A DNA stretch of 64,000 bases, from contig JBMNNX010000003.1 in the NCBI GenBank assembly GCA_050942745.1, forward strand, positions 1 through 64,000, in the 5' to 3' direction. The notes under the pieces were generated by a model. The model was not told where the DNA came from. It saw nothing but the letters and a program-made list of their open reading frames with translations, and searched no databases. Each line of letters starts with the position of its first letter. Position 1 is the first letter of the stretch. Source of the DNA: UBA10939 sp050942745 (lineage in GTDB: Bacteria > Myxococcota > Myxococcia > Myxococcales > UBA5297). Positions 33,070 through 41,011 of the stretch are shown piece by piece. The position numbers were made by a program, and so were the translations under genes.

Positions 33070-33552
33070 CTACCGGGCGCGAAAAGGCTGTTGTCGAATC
33101 GCCTCGTAGGTCGCGATCCCGACCGCGGTGGAGAGGTTGAGGCTGCGCCGCTCGGGCAGCATGGGGATGCCGACGGTCTGCTCCGGGAAGGCCTCGACGA
33201 AGGAAGCGGGCAGGCCTTCGGGCTCGGAGCCGAACACGAGGTGATCGCCGGGCCGAAACTCGGCCTCCCACAGCGAGCGCTCGGCGCGGGCGCTGAAGAG
33301 GTGGCGCCGGGCCGCGCCGTGCTCGGCGAGGTAGTCGTCGAGCGTCGGGTAGTAGCGCTGGAAGACCTTGTCCCAGTAGTCGAGCCCGGCGCGCCGCAGA
33401 TCCTTCTGGGCGATGGAGAAGCCGAGCGGGCCGACCAGGTGCAGCCGCGCCCCGGTCACCGCGCACAGGCGCGCCACGTTGCCGGTATTCGGCGGGATCT
33501 GGGGCTCGACGAGCACCAGGTTGAGCGGAGGGTCGATTCTGGGCAGGAACAC
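33070..33552 (-). CDS. trmL: tRNA (cytidine/uridine-2'-O)-methyltransferase, TrmL-like
   Basis: A 160-residue SPOUT enzyme that methylates the ribose of the wobble base (position 34) of certain tRNAs. Signatures: LNLVLVEPQIPPNTGNVARL at the N-terminus, HLVGPLGFS, LVFGSEPEGLP (SAM knot) and RSLNLSTAVGIATYEA (second knot motif). The start is GTG 33552; a longer open frame exists but overlaps the divergent DUF192 gene. Length matches TrmL (about 155). The promoter region of about 60 bases is shared with the divergent gene. Confidence 0.93.
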   Translation of the reverse strand: MFLPRIDPPLNLVLVEPQIPPNTGNVARLCAVTGARLHLVGPLGFSIAQKDLRRAGLDYWDKVFQRYYPTLDDYLAEHGAARRHLFSARAERSLWEAEFRPGDHLVFGSEPEGLPASFVEAFPEQTVGIPMLPERRSLNLSTAVGIATYEAIRQQPFRAR

Positions 33553-33613
33553 GGCCGCGCGGCGCTCCTCGGGTTTTCGGTCAGGGCACGGGCGGCCGGT
33601 ATAATGCGCGGCC

Positions 33614-33967
33614 ATGCCGCTCATCGTCCACAATGTCACCCGCTCCACAGTCCTCGGCGACAAGGTGGAGGTCGCCTCGTCGAGCCTGGCGCGAGCCAAG
33701 GGCCTGCTCGGCCGCCGCGGCCTCGCCGAGGGCGAGGGGCTGCACCTCGTGCCCTGCAACTCGATCCACATGTTCTTCATGCGCTTTCCGATCGACGTCG
33801 CCTTCCTCGATAGCGAAGGGCGGGTCGTGCGAGCGGTGCACACGATCAAGCCCTGGCGCGCCACCCGGATGTACCTCGACGCCTATTCGGCGCTCGAGTT
33901 GCCGGCCGGGACGCTGCAGCGCACCGGCACGCAGGAGGGCGACCAGCTCAAGCTGGATCCGTGCTGA
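33614..33967 (+). CDS. DUF192-family protein
   Basis: A 117-residue protein. SSSLARAKGLLGRRGLAEGE followed by HMFFMRFPIDVAFLDSEGRV and ALELPAGT is the DUF192 pattern (R..GLM....L..g.gmlF......F.MknT.ipLDi.Fld). Most members are secreted, but this one lacks a signal peptide. No biochemical function is established for the family. Divergent from trmL and about 100 bp upstream of the outer-membrane operon. Confidence 0.9.
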   Translation: MPLIVHNVTRSTVLGDKVEVASSSLARAKGLLGRRGLAEGEGLHLVPCNSIHMFFMRFPIDVAFLDSEGRVVRAVHTIKPWRATRMYLDAYSALELPAGTLQRTGTQEGDQLKLDPC

Positions 33968-34066
33968 GCGCGCGGCGCGGGCGGCTTCGCGCACCTGCCT
34001 GGCTGGCAAGCGGCCTTTCGGGCAGCGACCTTGAACCGAGTCGGACTTGAGCTAGGATTTCCGGCC

Positions 34067-34864
34067 ATGCGACCTTCAGCCTGCCTCGGGGCGCTGCTCG
34101 CGCTCCTTCTCCCGTCGGTGGCCGCCGCCCAGTTCGAAGGGCTCGACCTCACCGAGGATGCTCCCGAGCAGACGCCCGAGCAGCCGCAAACGGCTCCGGA
34201 GGCGCCAACGCCACCTTTGGATATCGACGAGCCCGCGGCCAGCTCCGAGCCGCGGCTGAGCGAGCTCGACATCACCTCCGAGGACCGGGTCAAGAGCGTG
34301 CAGCGGCGCGGCTTTCTCAAGCGCAACCGCTTCGACCTGACGCCCATGGCCTTCGTGCAGCTCAACGACGCGTACTACCCCAAGTTCGGCCCCGGAGCGC
34401 GCGCCTCCTACCACCCGCACGAGAGCTTCGGCCTGGGCGTGCGCTTCCTTCAATACAACCTGGTCCCGACCGACAACGTGCGCCTCGCCAAGCGCCAGCT
34501 CCAGTCGCGCCTGCCCTCGGTGCTCCCGAAGATGTCGTTCGCGCTCGACCTTATCTGGTCGCCCATCTACGGCAAGATCAGCATCTTCAACGCCATCCGG
34601 CACTTCGACCTGTTCGTGATCGGCGGCGCCGGGGCGATCTTCACCCAGACCTCCGACGCCGACGGGCCGCACCTCTCGACGCACATCGGCATCGGTCAGC
34701 GCTTCTCCATCAACGACTTCCTGGCCGTCGACGTCTCGATCATCGAGGCCATCTACTCGGACCGCCCGGGTGGCGCCAACAAAGCGGTCCTGCAGAACGT
34801 GCTCACCCTCAACGCCGGGCTCAGCGTGTTCCTGCCCTTCTCCTTCGACTACCAGGAGCCGTGA
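34067..34864 (+). CDS. Outer-membrane beta-barrel protein, GltB/GltA-like (first of pair)
   Basis: A 265-residue protein. Signal peptide MRPSACLGALLALLLPSVAA, then a short linker containing QFEGLDLTED, repeated almost exactly in the TPR protein two genes on (ISFEGLDLSDD). The barrel part has LTPMAFVQLNDAYYPKFGPG, YHPHESFGLGVRFLQYNLVP and FALDLIWSPIYGKISIFNAI. The next gene repeats this pattern, so the two are paralogues. In Myxococcus xanthus the gliding/adhesion machinery has an outer-membrane cluster gltK-gltB-gltA-gltC with two barrels followed by a TPR protein; gene order and types match. Assignment is by architecture. It overlaps the next gene by 4 bases. Confidence 0.8.
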   Translation: MRPSACLGALLALLLPSVAAAQFEGLDLTEDAPEQTPEQPQTAPEAPTPPLDIDEPAASSEPRLSELDITSEDRVKSVQRRGFLKRNRFDLTPMAFVQLNDAYYPKFGPGARASYHPHESFGLGVRFLQYNLVPTDNVRLAKRQLQSRLPSVLPKMSFALDLIWSPIYGKISIFNAIRHFDLFVIGGAGAIFTQTSDADGPHLSTHIGIGQRFSINDFLAVDVSIIEAIYSDRPGGANKAVLQNVLTLNAGLSVFLPFSFDYQEP

Positions 34865-35637
34865 CCGTGCGCCGCTCGCCCAAGCTCGAGGCCATGACCC
34901 GTCGAAACCTCCCCGCGCTGCTCGCCCTGCTCGCGGCGCTCGCGCTTCCCGGCAGCGCGCTCGGCGCACAGCCAGCCGCCCAGGAGCCGGAGAACGAAGG
35001 CGAGAAGGCCGCACCCATCGATCTCGAGGACAAGATGCCGCCGGTGTCGGGCCGGCTGTTCCTCAAGGACGGCCGCTTCGAGGTCTCGCCGACCGTCTCG
35101 GTCAGCCTCGCGGACCCCTTCTTCCAGAAGCTCAGCGGCGGGTTGAAGCTCAACTACCACATCGTCGAGTCCATCTCGGTCGGCCTGTTCGCCAACTACT
35201 CGCTCAACATGCCCTCGAGCTCGGTCAGCGTCTGCAAGACCGACGGGAGCTGCAAAGGTCCCGAGCTCAAAGAGCTCACCGACGTGCCGGGCAAGCTGGG
35301 CCTGATGGCCGGGTTCGACGTCGCCTGGGCGCCGATTTACGGCAAGTTCAGCGTGCTGGCCGAGAAGGTGCTGCACTTTGACCTCGCCTTCATCGGCGGG
35401 CTGAGCACCATCCAGTACCAGGCGCCCGGCGGCACCAACACCTTCGCCATCGCCTGGCACTTCGGCGTCGGCCAGCGCTACTACATCACCCCGAGCCTGA
35501 TGCTGCGCGTGGAGCTGCGCGACTACATCTACAACGCTCAGACCGTCAAGCTCGGCACCTCCTCGAGCAAGCTGCAGAACCAGATCATGTTCGAGCTCGG
35601 CCTCTCCTACTTCGCCGGCTCCGGCCACGAGGAATAA
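34861..35637 (+). CDS. Outer-membrane beta-barrel protein, GltA-like (second of pair)
   Basis: A 258-residue paralogue of the preceding barrel. Signal peptide RRNLPALLALLAALALPGSA; barrel motifs VSPTVSVSLADPFFQKLSGG, YHIVESISVGLFANYSLNMP and FDVAWAPIYGKFSVLAEKVL parallel the first protein. A hydrophilic loop has a Cys pair (VCKTDGSC). The start GTG 34861 overlaps the previous stop (GTGA) and has AGGAG ahead; ATG 34894 is a possible shorter start. Probably an outer-membrane partner of the TPR protein that follows 3 bp later. Confidence 0.8.
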   Translation: MTVRRSPKLEAMTRRNLPALLALLAALALPGSALGAQPAAQEPENEGEKAAPIDLEDKMPPVSGRLFLKDGRFEVSPTVSVSLADPFFQKLSGGLKLNYHIVESISVGLFANYSLNMPSSSVSVCKTDGSCKGPELKELTDVPGKLGLMAGFDVAWAPIYGKFSVLAEKVLHFDLAFIGGLSTIQYQAPGGTNTFAIAWHFGVGQRYYITPSLMLRVELRDYIYNAQTVKLGTSSSKLQNQIMFELGLSYFAGSGHEE

Positions 35638-35640
35638 CCG

Positions 35641-37638
35641 GTGAGCCAGACCTTCGCGCACCTCCCCACCCCCGTGCCCGCCGCGCGCCCGGCGCGCCCG
35701 CTCCTGGCCGCGGCCGCCGCCCTGGCAGCGCTGCTCCTCCTGGCGCCTTGGGCCGACGCGAACGCCGCGCCGCGCCCGCCAGCCTCGCTCGCCGCGATGG
35801 CCTCGGGCCAGATCTCCTTCGAAGGGCTCGACCTGAGCGACGACGAGCCCAAGCCCAAGAAGAAGCGCACGCAGCGCAAGGTGAAAAAGCCCAAGCGCGA
35901 CTCGTCGCGCGAGACGGCCCGCACGCCCCCGGGCGGCAAGCTCGAAGAGAAGGCGGACGACTCCTCGTCGCAGCAGCAGCCGCCGGCGCTGCCGGGCCTC
36001 GGGATCGACCTGAGCGGCAGCAGCCCCGCGCCCACCGAGCAGCCGAAGCCGACTCCGCCTCCCGCGCCCCCCGCGCCGCCGCCGAAGCAGGCGCCGGTGA
36101 TGACCTTCGACGCGGTCGACGTCTCGGGCAAGAGCGCCGAGCGCCAGCGGCTCGACGCGGCCGTCAACCTCTTCAAGCAGAAGCGCTACGAGACCGCGGC
36201 GCTCGCCTTCTTCGAGGTGATCAAGGACCCGAAGATGGCCGAGCTGAAGGACGAGGCCGACTACATGCTCGCGAAGACGCTCTATCGCATGGGCATGTAC
36301 CACTCGGCGCTCAACGAGTTCAAAAAGCTGCTCGCCAAGGGTCCGTCGAACAAGTACTTCAAGAGCTGCCTCGAGTGGCTCTTCTACATCGCGCACAAGA
36401 CGGTCAACGAGCAGATCGTCCTCGACACCGTGGCGCTCTACGCCAACGAGGAGTTCCCCGAGCGCTTCCGCTCCGAGTTCCGCTACCTGCTGGCGCGCTA
36501 CCACTTCTATCGAGGCAAGGCGCTCGACGAGGTCGGCCAGGCCGAGGAGGCGAAGAAGAGCCTCGACGAGGCCAAGCGCCTGGTCCTGATGGTGCCCAGG
36601 GACGACGCCTTCTACGCGAAGGTGAAGTACCTGGAGGGCGCCATCTTCTTCAAGGAAGGGGCCTTCGCCCAGGCGCTCGAGTCGTTCAAGGAGGTGGTGC
36701 GCATCAACAACCCGCGCACCAGCCCCAACGCCGACGCGCGGCTGCGCGAGCTCGCGTTCATGCAGCTTGCGCGCACGCACTACGGCCACAAGCAGAACCG
36801 CTACGCCATCTTCTATTACGACAAGGTCGCGCGCGGCTCCGACCAGTGGCTCGAGTCGCTCTTCGAGGCGAGCTGGGCGCACTTCCGCATCGGCGAGTAC
36901 GAGCGGGCGCTCGGCAACCTGATCACCCTCTCCTCGCCGTTCTTCAAGGACGAATACTTCCCCGAGGCGCTCATCCTCAAAGCGGTCATCTACTACGAGA
37001 ACTGCCGCTACCGCGAAGCGCGCGCCATCCTCGAGGAGTTCGAGCAGACCTACATGCCGGTGCACAACGAGCTGGAGAAGATCACCGGCGCGAACACCGA
37101 CGCCCAGGGCTACTGGGCCATCCTCGCCGAGGTGCAGAAGCGCAACCGCGAGGGCCGGCGCAGCACGGGCCTGCTGCTCGAGCGCATCCTGAAGCTGGCG
37201 CTCACCGACAAGGACCTGAAGGCGGTCAACGATTCGATCCTCGAGCTCGAGGCCGAGATGGACTCGATCCGCGAGCGCCCCGATCTCTTCAAGTACTCGG
37301 AGCTCGCCAAAGCGCTCAACGAGGAGATGAAGGTCGAGCGCAGCGGGCTGATGTCGAAGGCCGGCATCCTCGCCAAGGCGAAGCTCGAGTTCGAGCTCGG
37401 CCAGCTCAAGGACCTGCTCGGCCAGGCGCTGCGCATCAAGTTCGAGACGAGCACGATGGAGAAGAAGTTCCTCGAGGACTCGCTCGCCTCGCCGGGCAAG
37501 GTCGAGGTCGTCAAGAAGTACAAGTACTCGGTCGCCGTCACCGACGAGCAGGTCTACTGGCCCTACGAGGGCGAGTACTGGCGTGACGAGCTCGGCACCT
37601 ACGAGTACACGCTAACCAAGGGCTGCAAGGCGAAGTAG
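35641..37638 (+). CDS. Periplasmic TPR protein, GltC-like
   Basis: A 665-residue protein. N-terminal hydrophobic segment (LLAAAAALAALLLLAPWADA), probably a signal peptide; the FEGLDLSDD motif shared with the first barrel; a Lys-rich (KPKKKRTQRKVKKPKR) and Pro-rich stretch to about residue 155; then helical repeats to the end (LDAAVNLFKQKRYETAALAF, LAKTLYRMGMYHSALNEFKK, YLEGAIFFKEGAFAQALESF, LILKAVIYYENCRYREARAI). Third gene of a tight cluster (3-bp gap). In M. xanthus GltC is the periplasmic TPR component connecting outer-membrane GltA/B to the rest of the trans-envelope machine; a similar link is inferred here. A strong terminator follows. Confidence 0.82.
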   Translation: MSQTFAHLPTPVPAARPARPLLAAAAALAALLLLAPWADANAAPRPPASLAAMASGQISFEGLDLSDDEPKPKKKRTQRKVKKPKRDSSRETARTPPGGKLEEKADDSSSQQQPPALPGLGIDLSGSSPAPTEQPKPTPPPAPPAPPPKQAPVMTFDAVDVSGKSAERQRLDAAVNLFKQKRYETAALAFFEVIKDPKMAELKDEADYMLAKTLYRMGMYHSALNEFKKLLAKGPSNKYFKSCLEWLFYIAHKTVNEQIVLDTVALYANEEFPERFRSEFRYLLARYHFYRGKALDEVGQAEEAKKSLDEAKRLVLMVPRDDAFYAKVKYLEGAIFFKEGAFAQALESFKEVVRINNPRTSPNADARLRELAFMQLARTHYGHKQNRYAIFYYDKVARGSDQWLESLFEASWAHFRIGEYERALGNLITLSSPFFKDEYFPEALILKAVIYYENCRYREARAILEEFEQTYMPVHNELEKITGANTDAQGYWAILAEVQKRNREGRRSTGLLLERILKLALTDKDLKAVNDSILELEAEMDSIRERPDLFKYSELAKALNEEMKVERSGLMSKAGILAKAKLEFELGQLKDLLGQALRIKFETSTMEKKFLEDSLASPGKVEVVKKYKYSVAVTDEQVYWPYEGEYWRDELGTYEYTLTKGCKAK

Positions 37639-37669
37639 ACGCGCCCGGGGCCCGCGGAGGCTGCGTTCG

Positions 37670-37703
37670 AGGGGCGGAGGCCGGCAAGGCTTCCGCCCCT
37701 TGT
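37670..37703 (+). terminator. Terminator of the Glt-like operon
   Basis: AGGGGCGGAGGCC, loop GGCAA, GGCTTCCGCCCCT forms a 13-bp stem with a single GU pair, followed by TGTTGCCTCC. It lies about 32 bases after the TPR gene. Confidence 0.8.
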
Positions 37704-37764
37704 TGCCTCCTCCGCGCCCACGCGTGTCAGGCCTTGCCGACCTCCACACGCGCTGCCCTCTGTC

Positions 37765-37845
37765 TAAGCCCCCACTCCTACGGCGCGCTGAGGCGCTCGC
37801 GGCGAGTACTCAGGTCGAGTGCGCGCCGTAGAAAGAGGGGGCTTA
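37765..37845. repeat. 81-bp element with TAAGCCCCC terminal inverted repeats
   Basis: The ends TAAGCCCCC (37765-37773) and GGGGGCTTA (37837-37845) are perfect inverted repeats; inside them CTACGGCGCGC (37778-37788) and GCGCGCCGTAG (37821-37831) form another. A partial second end, AGAAAGAGGGGGCTT, follows at about 37877. It is related to the arrays at 43771-44069 and 63471-63590. The rest of the 37704-37988 spacer has no gene. Confidence 0.75.
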
Positions 37846-37988
37846 CACGATGGCGGGCACGAGTCCGTCCGCGCGCCAGAAAGAGGGGGCTTGGGCAGAG
37901 TCGGCGCGCTGGAATGCCGCAGAAAAGCGAGTGCTGGGCCTGCTGGAGCCGACACGGCCACCGGTCAAGTCGGCCGGCCGACAGCTCG

Positions 37989-39326
37989 TCAGTAGCTCAG
38001 CGCCGCCTGGAGATAGACCGACCGCGCCGCGTTCGCCGCGCCGGTCGCGCGCGCGAAGCCGCCCGGCGAAAACCACGCGAACCCGGCTTCGAACGCGAGC
38101 ACGCGCATCGGCTGCCAGCTCACGAGCAGGTCGAACTCGTTCCCCGCGAACGAAGGCGCGCTTCGGTCCTCCGCGCGCCGCAGCGCCGAGCCAGAGGCGT
38201 TGAACCACGCGTCCTTCACCGAAGCGATCCAGAACGCGTGGTACTCGGCCGTGAGCTTGACCTTGTCGCCAGGCGACAGCCCGAAGAAGAGCGCCGCTTC
38301 GCGCATGTTCTGCCAGCGGAACAGGTCGATGAGCCCGTAGGGCCCGTGCGTGCTGCCGAAGACCGGGGCGAAGCGGCCGAGCCTGCCGTCATTCGGATCC
38401 TCGTCGCCGGAGGCGTAGCTCAGCTCGAAGCCCAACCAAGGCGCCGCCGGAAGCTCCCGCACTGTCCACCTCGCGCCCAGCCGGCCGGCGTAGGCGAGCA
38501 CCTGGTCGTTCGCGCGGTTGCCGAGCTGGAGCGCCGCCTCGGCCTCGTAGCCGAGGCGCTCCGAGAGCGCCGACCCGAAGAGCCGCGCTCCCGGCGTGAT
38601 CTTCCTGGCCGAACCGATGACACCGTCCTCGCCCGTTATCGGCTTGGCCTCGTCGGCGCGCGCCTGCTGGCTCAGCCCGAGGACGAAGAGGTCCGCCGAC
38701 GCGCCGAATCCCAGCCCGAGCGTCGAGAAGACGCCCCAGAAGTTCTCCCCGGCCTTCCACGTGTCGAGCTCGCGGTCGCGCACGACCACGACCCGGCCGG
38801 CAAATGCGTCAACTCTCCAGCGCTCGCCGTCGGCCCCGAGCCTCAGCATGTCGAAGGCGCGCAGCCGGTTGCCCCAGCTCGAGCAATCGACGAGCCGCTT
38901 CGAGCCGAGCGCCAGCTCCTGGCGCCCGATCCTCGCGAAGAACGGGGTCCCGAACGGCCGCCGAACCTCGGCCCAGGCCTCGTGTACGTCGAGCGTCGCC
39001 TCGTCGCGCCGGTCAGCCGGCGGCGTCATCAGCTCCCGGGCATCAACCCCCTCGACGAAGGCGGAGGCGACGCCCCAGCTCAACGTCGCGCCTATCCGCG
39101 TGCGCAGGAGCAAGCGGTTCGGGTCCTCGGCGTTCGAACGGTCGAGATCGAGATCGCTGCGGCTCTCGAACCGGCTGCGCACTTCGGTGTGCGGCACCAG
39201 CCCGACCGGCCCGAGCTGCAGCGCGGCGGCATAGGCGGGGCGCGGCGATTCCTCGGCGCGCGCGGCGGGCGAGGTGAGCAGAAGAGCGACGAGAACGCCA
39301 GCGAGCTTTCCGAGTCGGGTTCGCAT
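37989..39326 (-). CDS. Alginate-export-like outer-membrane barrel
   Basis: A 445-residue protein with signal peptide (KLAGVLVALLLTSPAARAEE) and a large barrel. LLLRTRIGATLSWGVASAFV, HEAWAEVRRPFGTPFFARIG, RQELALGSKRLVDCSSWGNR and VDAFAGRVVVV follow the Alginate_exp/AlgE-like domain pattern (R.G.N.E...R.. then D....RAY). Ends in LQAALSY. ATG 39326 is preferred over the 25-codon upstream extension because it opens the signal peptide. The substrate is unknown; alginate should not be assumed. No exopolysaccharide genes are adjacent. Confidence 0.82.
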   Translation of the reverse strand: MRTRLGKLAGVLVALLLTSPAARAEESPRPAYAAALQLGPVGLVPHTEVRSRFESRSDLDLDRSNAEDPNRLLLRTRIGATLSWGVASAFVEGVDARELMTPPADRRDEATLDVHEAWAEVRRPFGTPFFARIGRQELALGSKRLVDCSSWGNRLRAFDMLRLGADGERWRVDAFAGRVVVVRDRELDTWKAGENFWGVFSTLGLGFGASADLFVLGLSQQARADEAKPITGEDGVIGSARKITPGARLFGSALSERLGYEAEAALQLGNRANDQVLAYAGRLGARWTVRELPAAPWLGFELSYASGDEDPNDGRLGRFAPVFGSTHGPYGLIDLFRWQNMREAALFFGLSPGDKVKLTAEYHAFWIASVKDAWFNASGSALRRAEDRSAPSFAGNEFDLLVSWQPMRVLAFEAGFAWFSPGGFARATGAANAARSVYLQAALSY

Positions 39327-39407
39327 AGGGCGGGCGATGTTGGCAGACGAGGCGTCGAAATCAACCTGTCCGCCCGGCGCAGGGCACGTGAAATCGTCCA
39401 TGCCCTG

Positions 39408-39557
39408 GACCCAACCGGTCAGCTCGAGCGTAGAGGCGACCAGCGAGAGCCTCGGCGTCGAGGGCGCCGCACATTCGCCTCCCTGCGTTGAAATGAGCCG
39501 AGACCTCCGGCGCCTCGCCGGTGAATTCGGAGGCTTTCCGGCTGCGCGTGAACCGGA
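39408..39557 (-). repeat. Diverged copy of the GAGTTCGTTCCGC element family
   Basis: GGTCAGCTCGAGCGTAGAGG, CGACCAGCG, AGCCTCGGCGTCGAGGG and ATTCGCCTCCC match, with many changes, the reverse complement of the elements at 47034-47229 and 63100-63358, and closely match the copy at 61034-61200. The terminal repeats are not recognisable here, so this is an old remnant. Confidence 0.6.
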
Positions 39558-39995
39558 TCAGATTCTCCAAGACAAGCGCGCGCCGATGATCCCGCTCGGC
39601 GAGAGCCAGCCCGCCTCCAGGCCAAAGCTCAAGTTCCCCGACCTGAGGCCAAAACCGATAGCGCCGTGCGCGCGGATGAAGTCGCCCTCGAACGACAGCC
39701 ACGGCCCCGCGAGCCCTTCGATGTATACGCGCCCGCCGATGGGCACCGTCAGCGCGAGATCGAGCGGAATGCCGACGCGCTCGCTCCCGGTGGTCAGGAA
39801 AGCTCCGAACCGGCCGCCGACGAACAGGCGCTTGGCTATCGGCGTGTTCACCTGCAGGTCGAGATTGAAGAGCCCGCCGTGCTCGAGCCAGTAGTTCGCT
39901 CCGGCGCCCAGCCTCACCGCCGCAGACCCGTCCCGCGGCACGAGGAGCACGAGAGACATCAGGCCCAGCAGCCCCGCCAGCTTCACGCCATTCAT
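39558..39995 (-). CDS. Small outer-membrane barrel-like protein
   Basis: A 145-residue protein with signal peptide (MNGVKLAGLLGLMSLVLLVP, cleaved near GSAA) and about eight short Gly-rich amphipathic strands (VRLGAGANYWLEHGG, KRLFVGGRFGAFLTTG, GRVYIEGLAGPWLSFEG, GLRSGNLSFGLEAGWLSPS), ending GARLSWRI. The start is ATG 39995, with AAGGAG upstream. It follows the DUF4230 gene by 28 bp on the same strand, so the two may form an operon. Specific role unknown. Confidence 0.75.
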   Translation of the reverse strand: MNGVKLAGLLGLMSLVLLVPRDGSAAVRLGAGANYWLEHGGLFNLDLQVNTPIAKRLFVGGRFGAFLTTGSERVGIPLDLALTVPIGGRVYIEGLAGPWLSFEGDFIRAHGAIGFGLRSGNLSFGLEAGWLSPSGIIGARLSWRI

Positions 39996-40023
39996 CCTCT
40001 TCTCCTTGCCCTCTCTCGAGCGC

Positions 40024-40632
40024 CTATCCGGCCGCCGGCAGGTGCTCGACGAAATGCACCTCGACAAAGCCGAGGTTGGTCAACAGCTCCCGGATAGCGC
40101 GCTCGGCCGAGCGGCGCGCGCGGGCGCGCAGCTTCTCGTCGGCCTCGACCTCGCGCTCGAAGGCCTCGCGCGCCAGCTCGAACAGCCGCGCCGTCTCGAT
40201 CGAGTCGAGGGTCGAGCCGATGATCTCGGTCTCCCCGGGCTGGAGCTCGACCTGCACGCGAATCGGCGGCAACACCACGAAGGCGCGCCGCCCCACCGTC
40301 TGCAGCCGGTCGGGGCCGAGCCGCTCGAGATCGAGCCCGAGGTGTGCCTTGGCGAAGACGATGGCCCTCGCCTGCGGCGCGCTCACCTTGTAGCGCATCC
40401 AGTTCAAGACATCGCCCCACAGCGAGCCGGTCGGCAGCGGATCGGGCGCGAAGTGCAGCTTCTTGTAGAGCGAGACCTCGAGCGTCTCGAGCCGCGCCAC
40501 CTCGCGGATGCGCGAGACGACCGACGGGCCGTCGGGAGGCGGCGGCCGCGACTCGAGCTTGAAGACGATCGCGAGGGCGATGGCCGCGCCGGCGAGCAGG
40601 CACACGGCGGCGAAGATGAGTTGTCGGCGCAT
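40024..40632 (-). CDS. DUF4230-family membrane-anchored protein
   Basis: A 202-residue protein with an N-terminal signal anchor (LIFAAVCLLAGAAIALAIVF) and an extracytoplasmic domain of the DUF4230 type: VARLETLEVSLYKKLHF, ARAIVFAKAHLGLDLERL, VVLPPIRVQVELQPGETEII and a C-terminal helix bundle (ARRSAERAIRELLTNLGFVE). The family is widespread and uncharacterised. ATG 40632 marks the true N-terminus; the open frame upstream is not protein-like. Confidence 0.82.
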   Translation of the reverse strand: MRRQLIFAAVCLLAGAAIALAIVFKLESRPPPPDGPSVVSRIREVARLETLEVSLYKKLHFAPDPLPTGSLWGDVLNWMRYKVSAPQARAIVFAKAHLGLDLERLGPDRLQTVGRRAFVVLPPIRVQVELQPGETEIIGSTLDSIETARLFELAREAFEREVEADEKLRARARRSAERAIRELLTNLGFVEVHFVEHLPAAG

Positions 40633-41011
40633 GCTCGCACTGTAGCCGAACCCGTCGCGAAGTCGCCGCGCGGGGCTCTTGCCGGCCGCGGGTCCGCGCC
40701 GCGCTCGCTCGAGCCGGGCTGCGCGCGGCTCCCCGCGACCCGATTCCGAGCTCGCCCTCCGGGCGACCTCGCGCACTGCCCGAGGCTCGTCACGCTGACG
40801 AGCCGGCGCCTGTCCGGCCTCCTCTTGCGTAAGAAACCGCCCGCGGCGATGCCCAGGCAGCGTCGGCCGTCCCTTCCTTTCTGCCCTGCGGCCACGCAAG
40901 CTGCCGAGACGGCGGCTCTCCCTCCTCGGCCATACAGACCGCCGAGCGGTGGCCCTTCCTCCTCTTCTGGAACCGCATTGCGGTCGAGCGGAGGAGCCCA
41001 ATCTTGATCGC
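40633..41011. other. Divergent spacer with GC palindromes
   Basis: No gene. It holds a diverged copy of the CCGCCGAGACGGCGG palindrome (GCTGCCGAGACGGCGGCT, 40899-40916), followed by CTCCCTCCTCGG, and the promoters of the two divergent genes. Confidence 0.55.
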
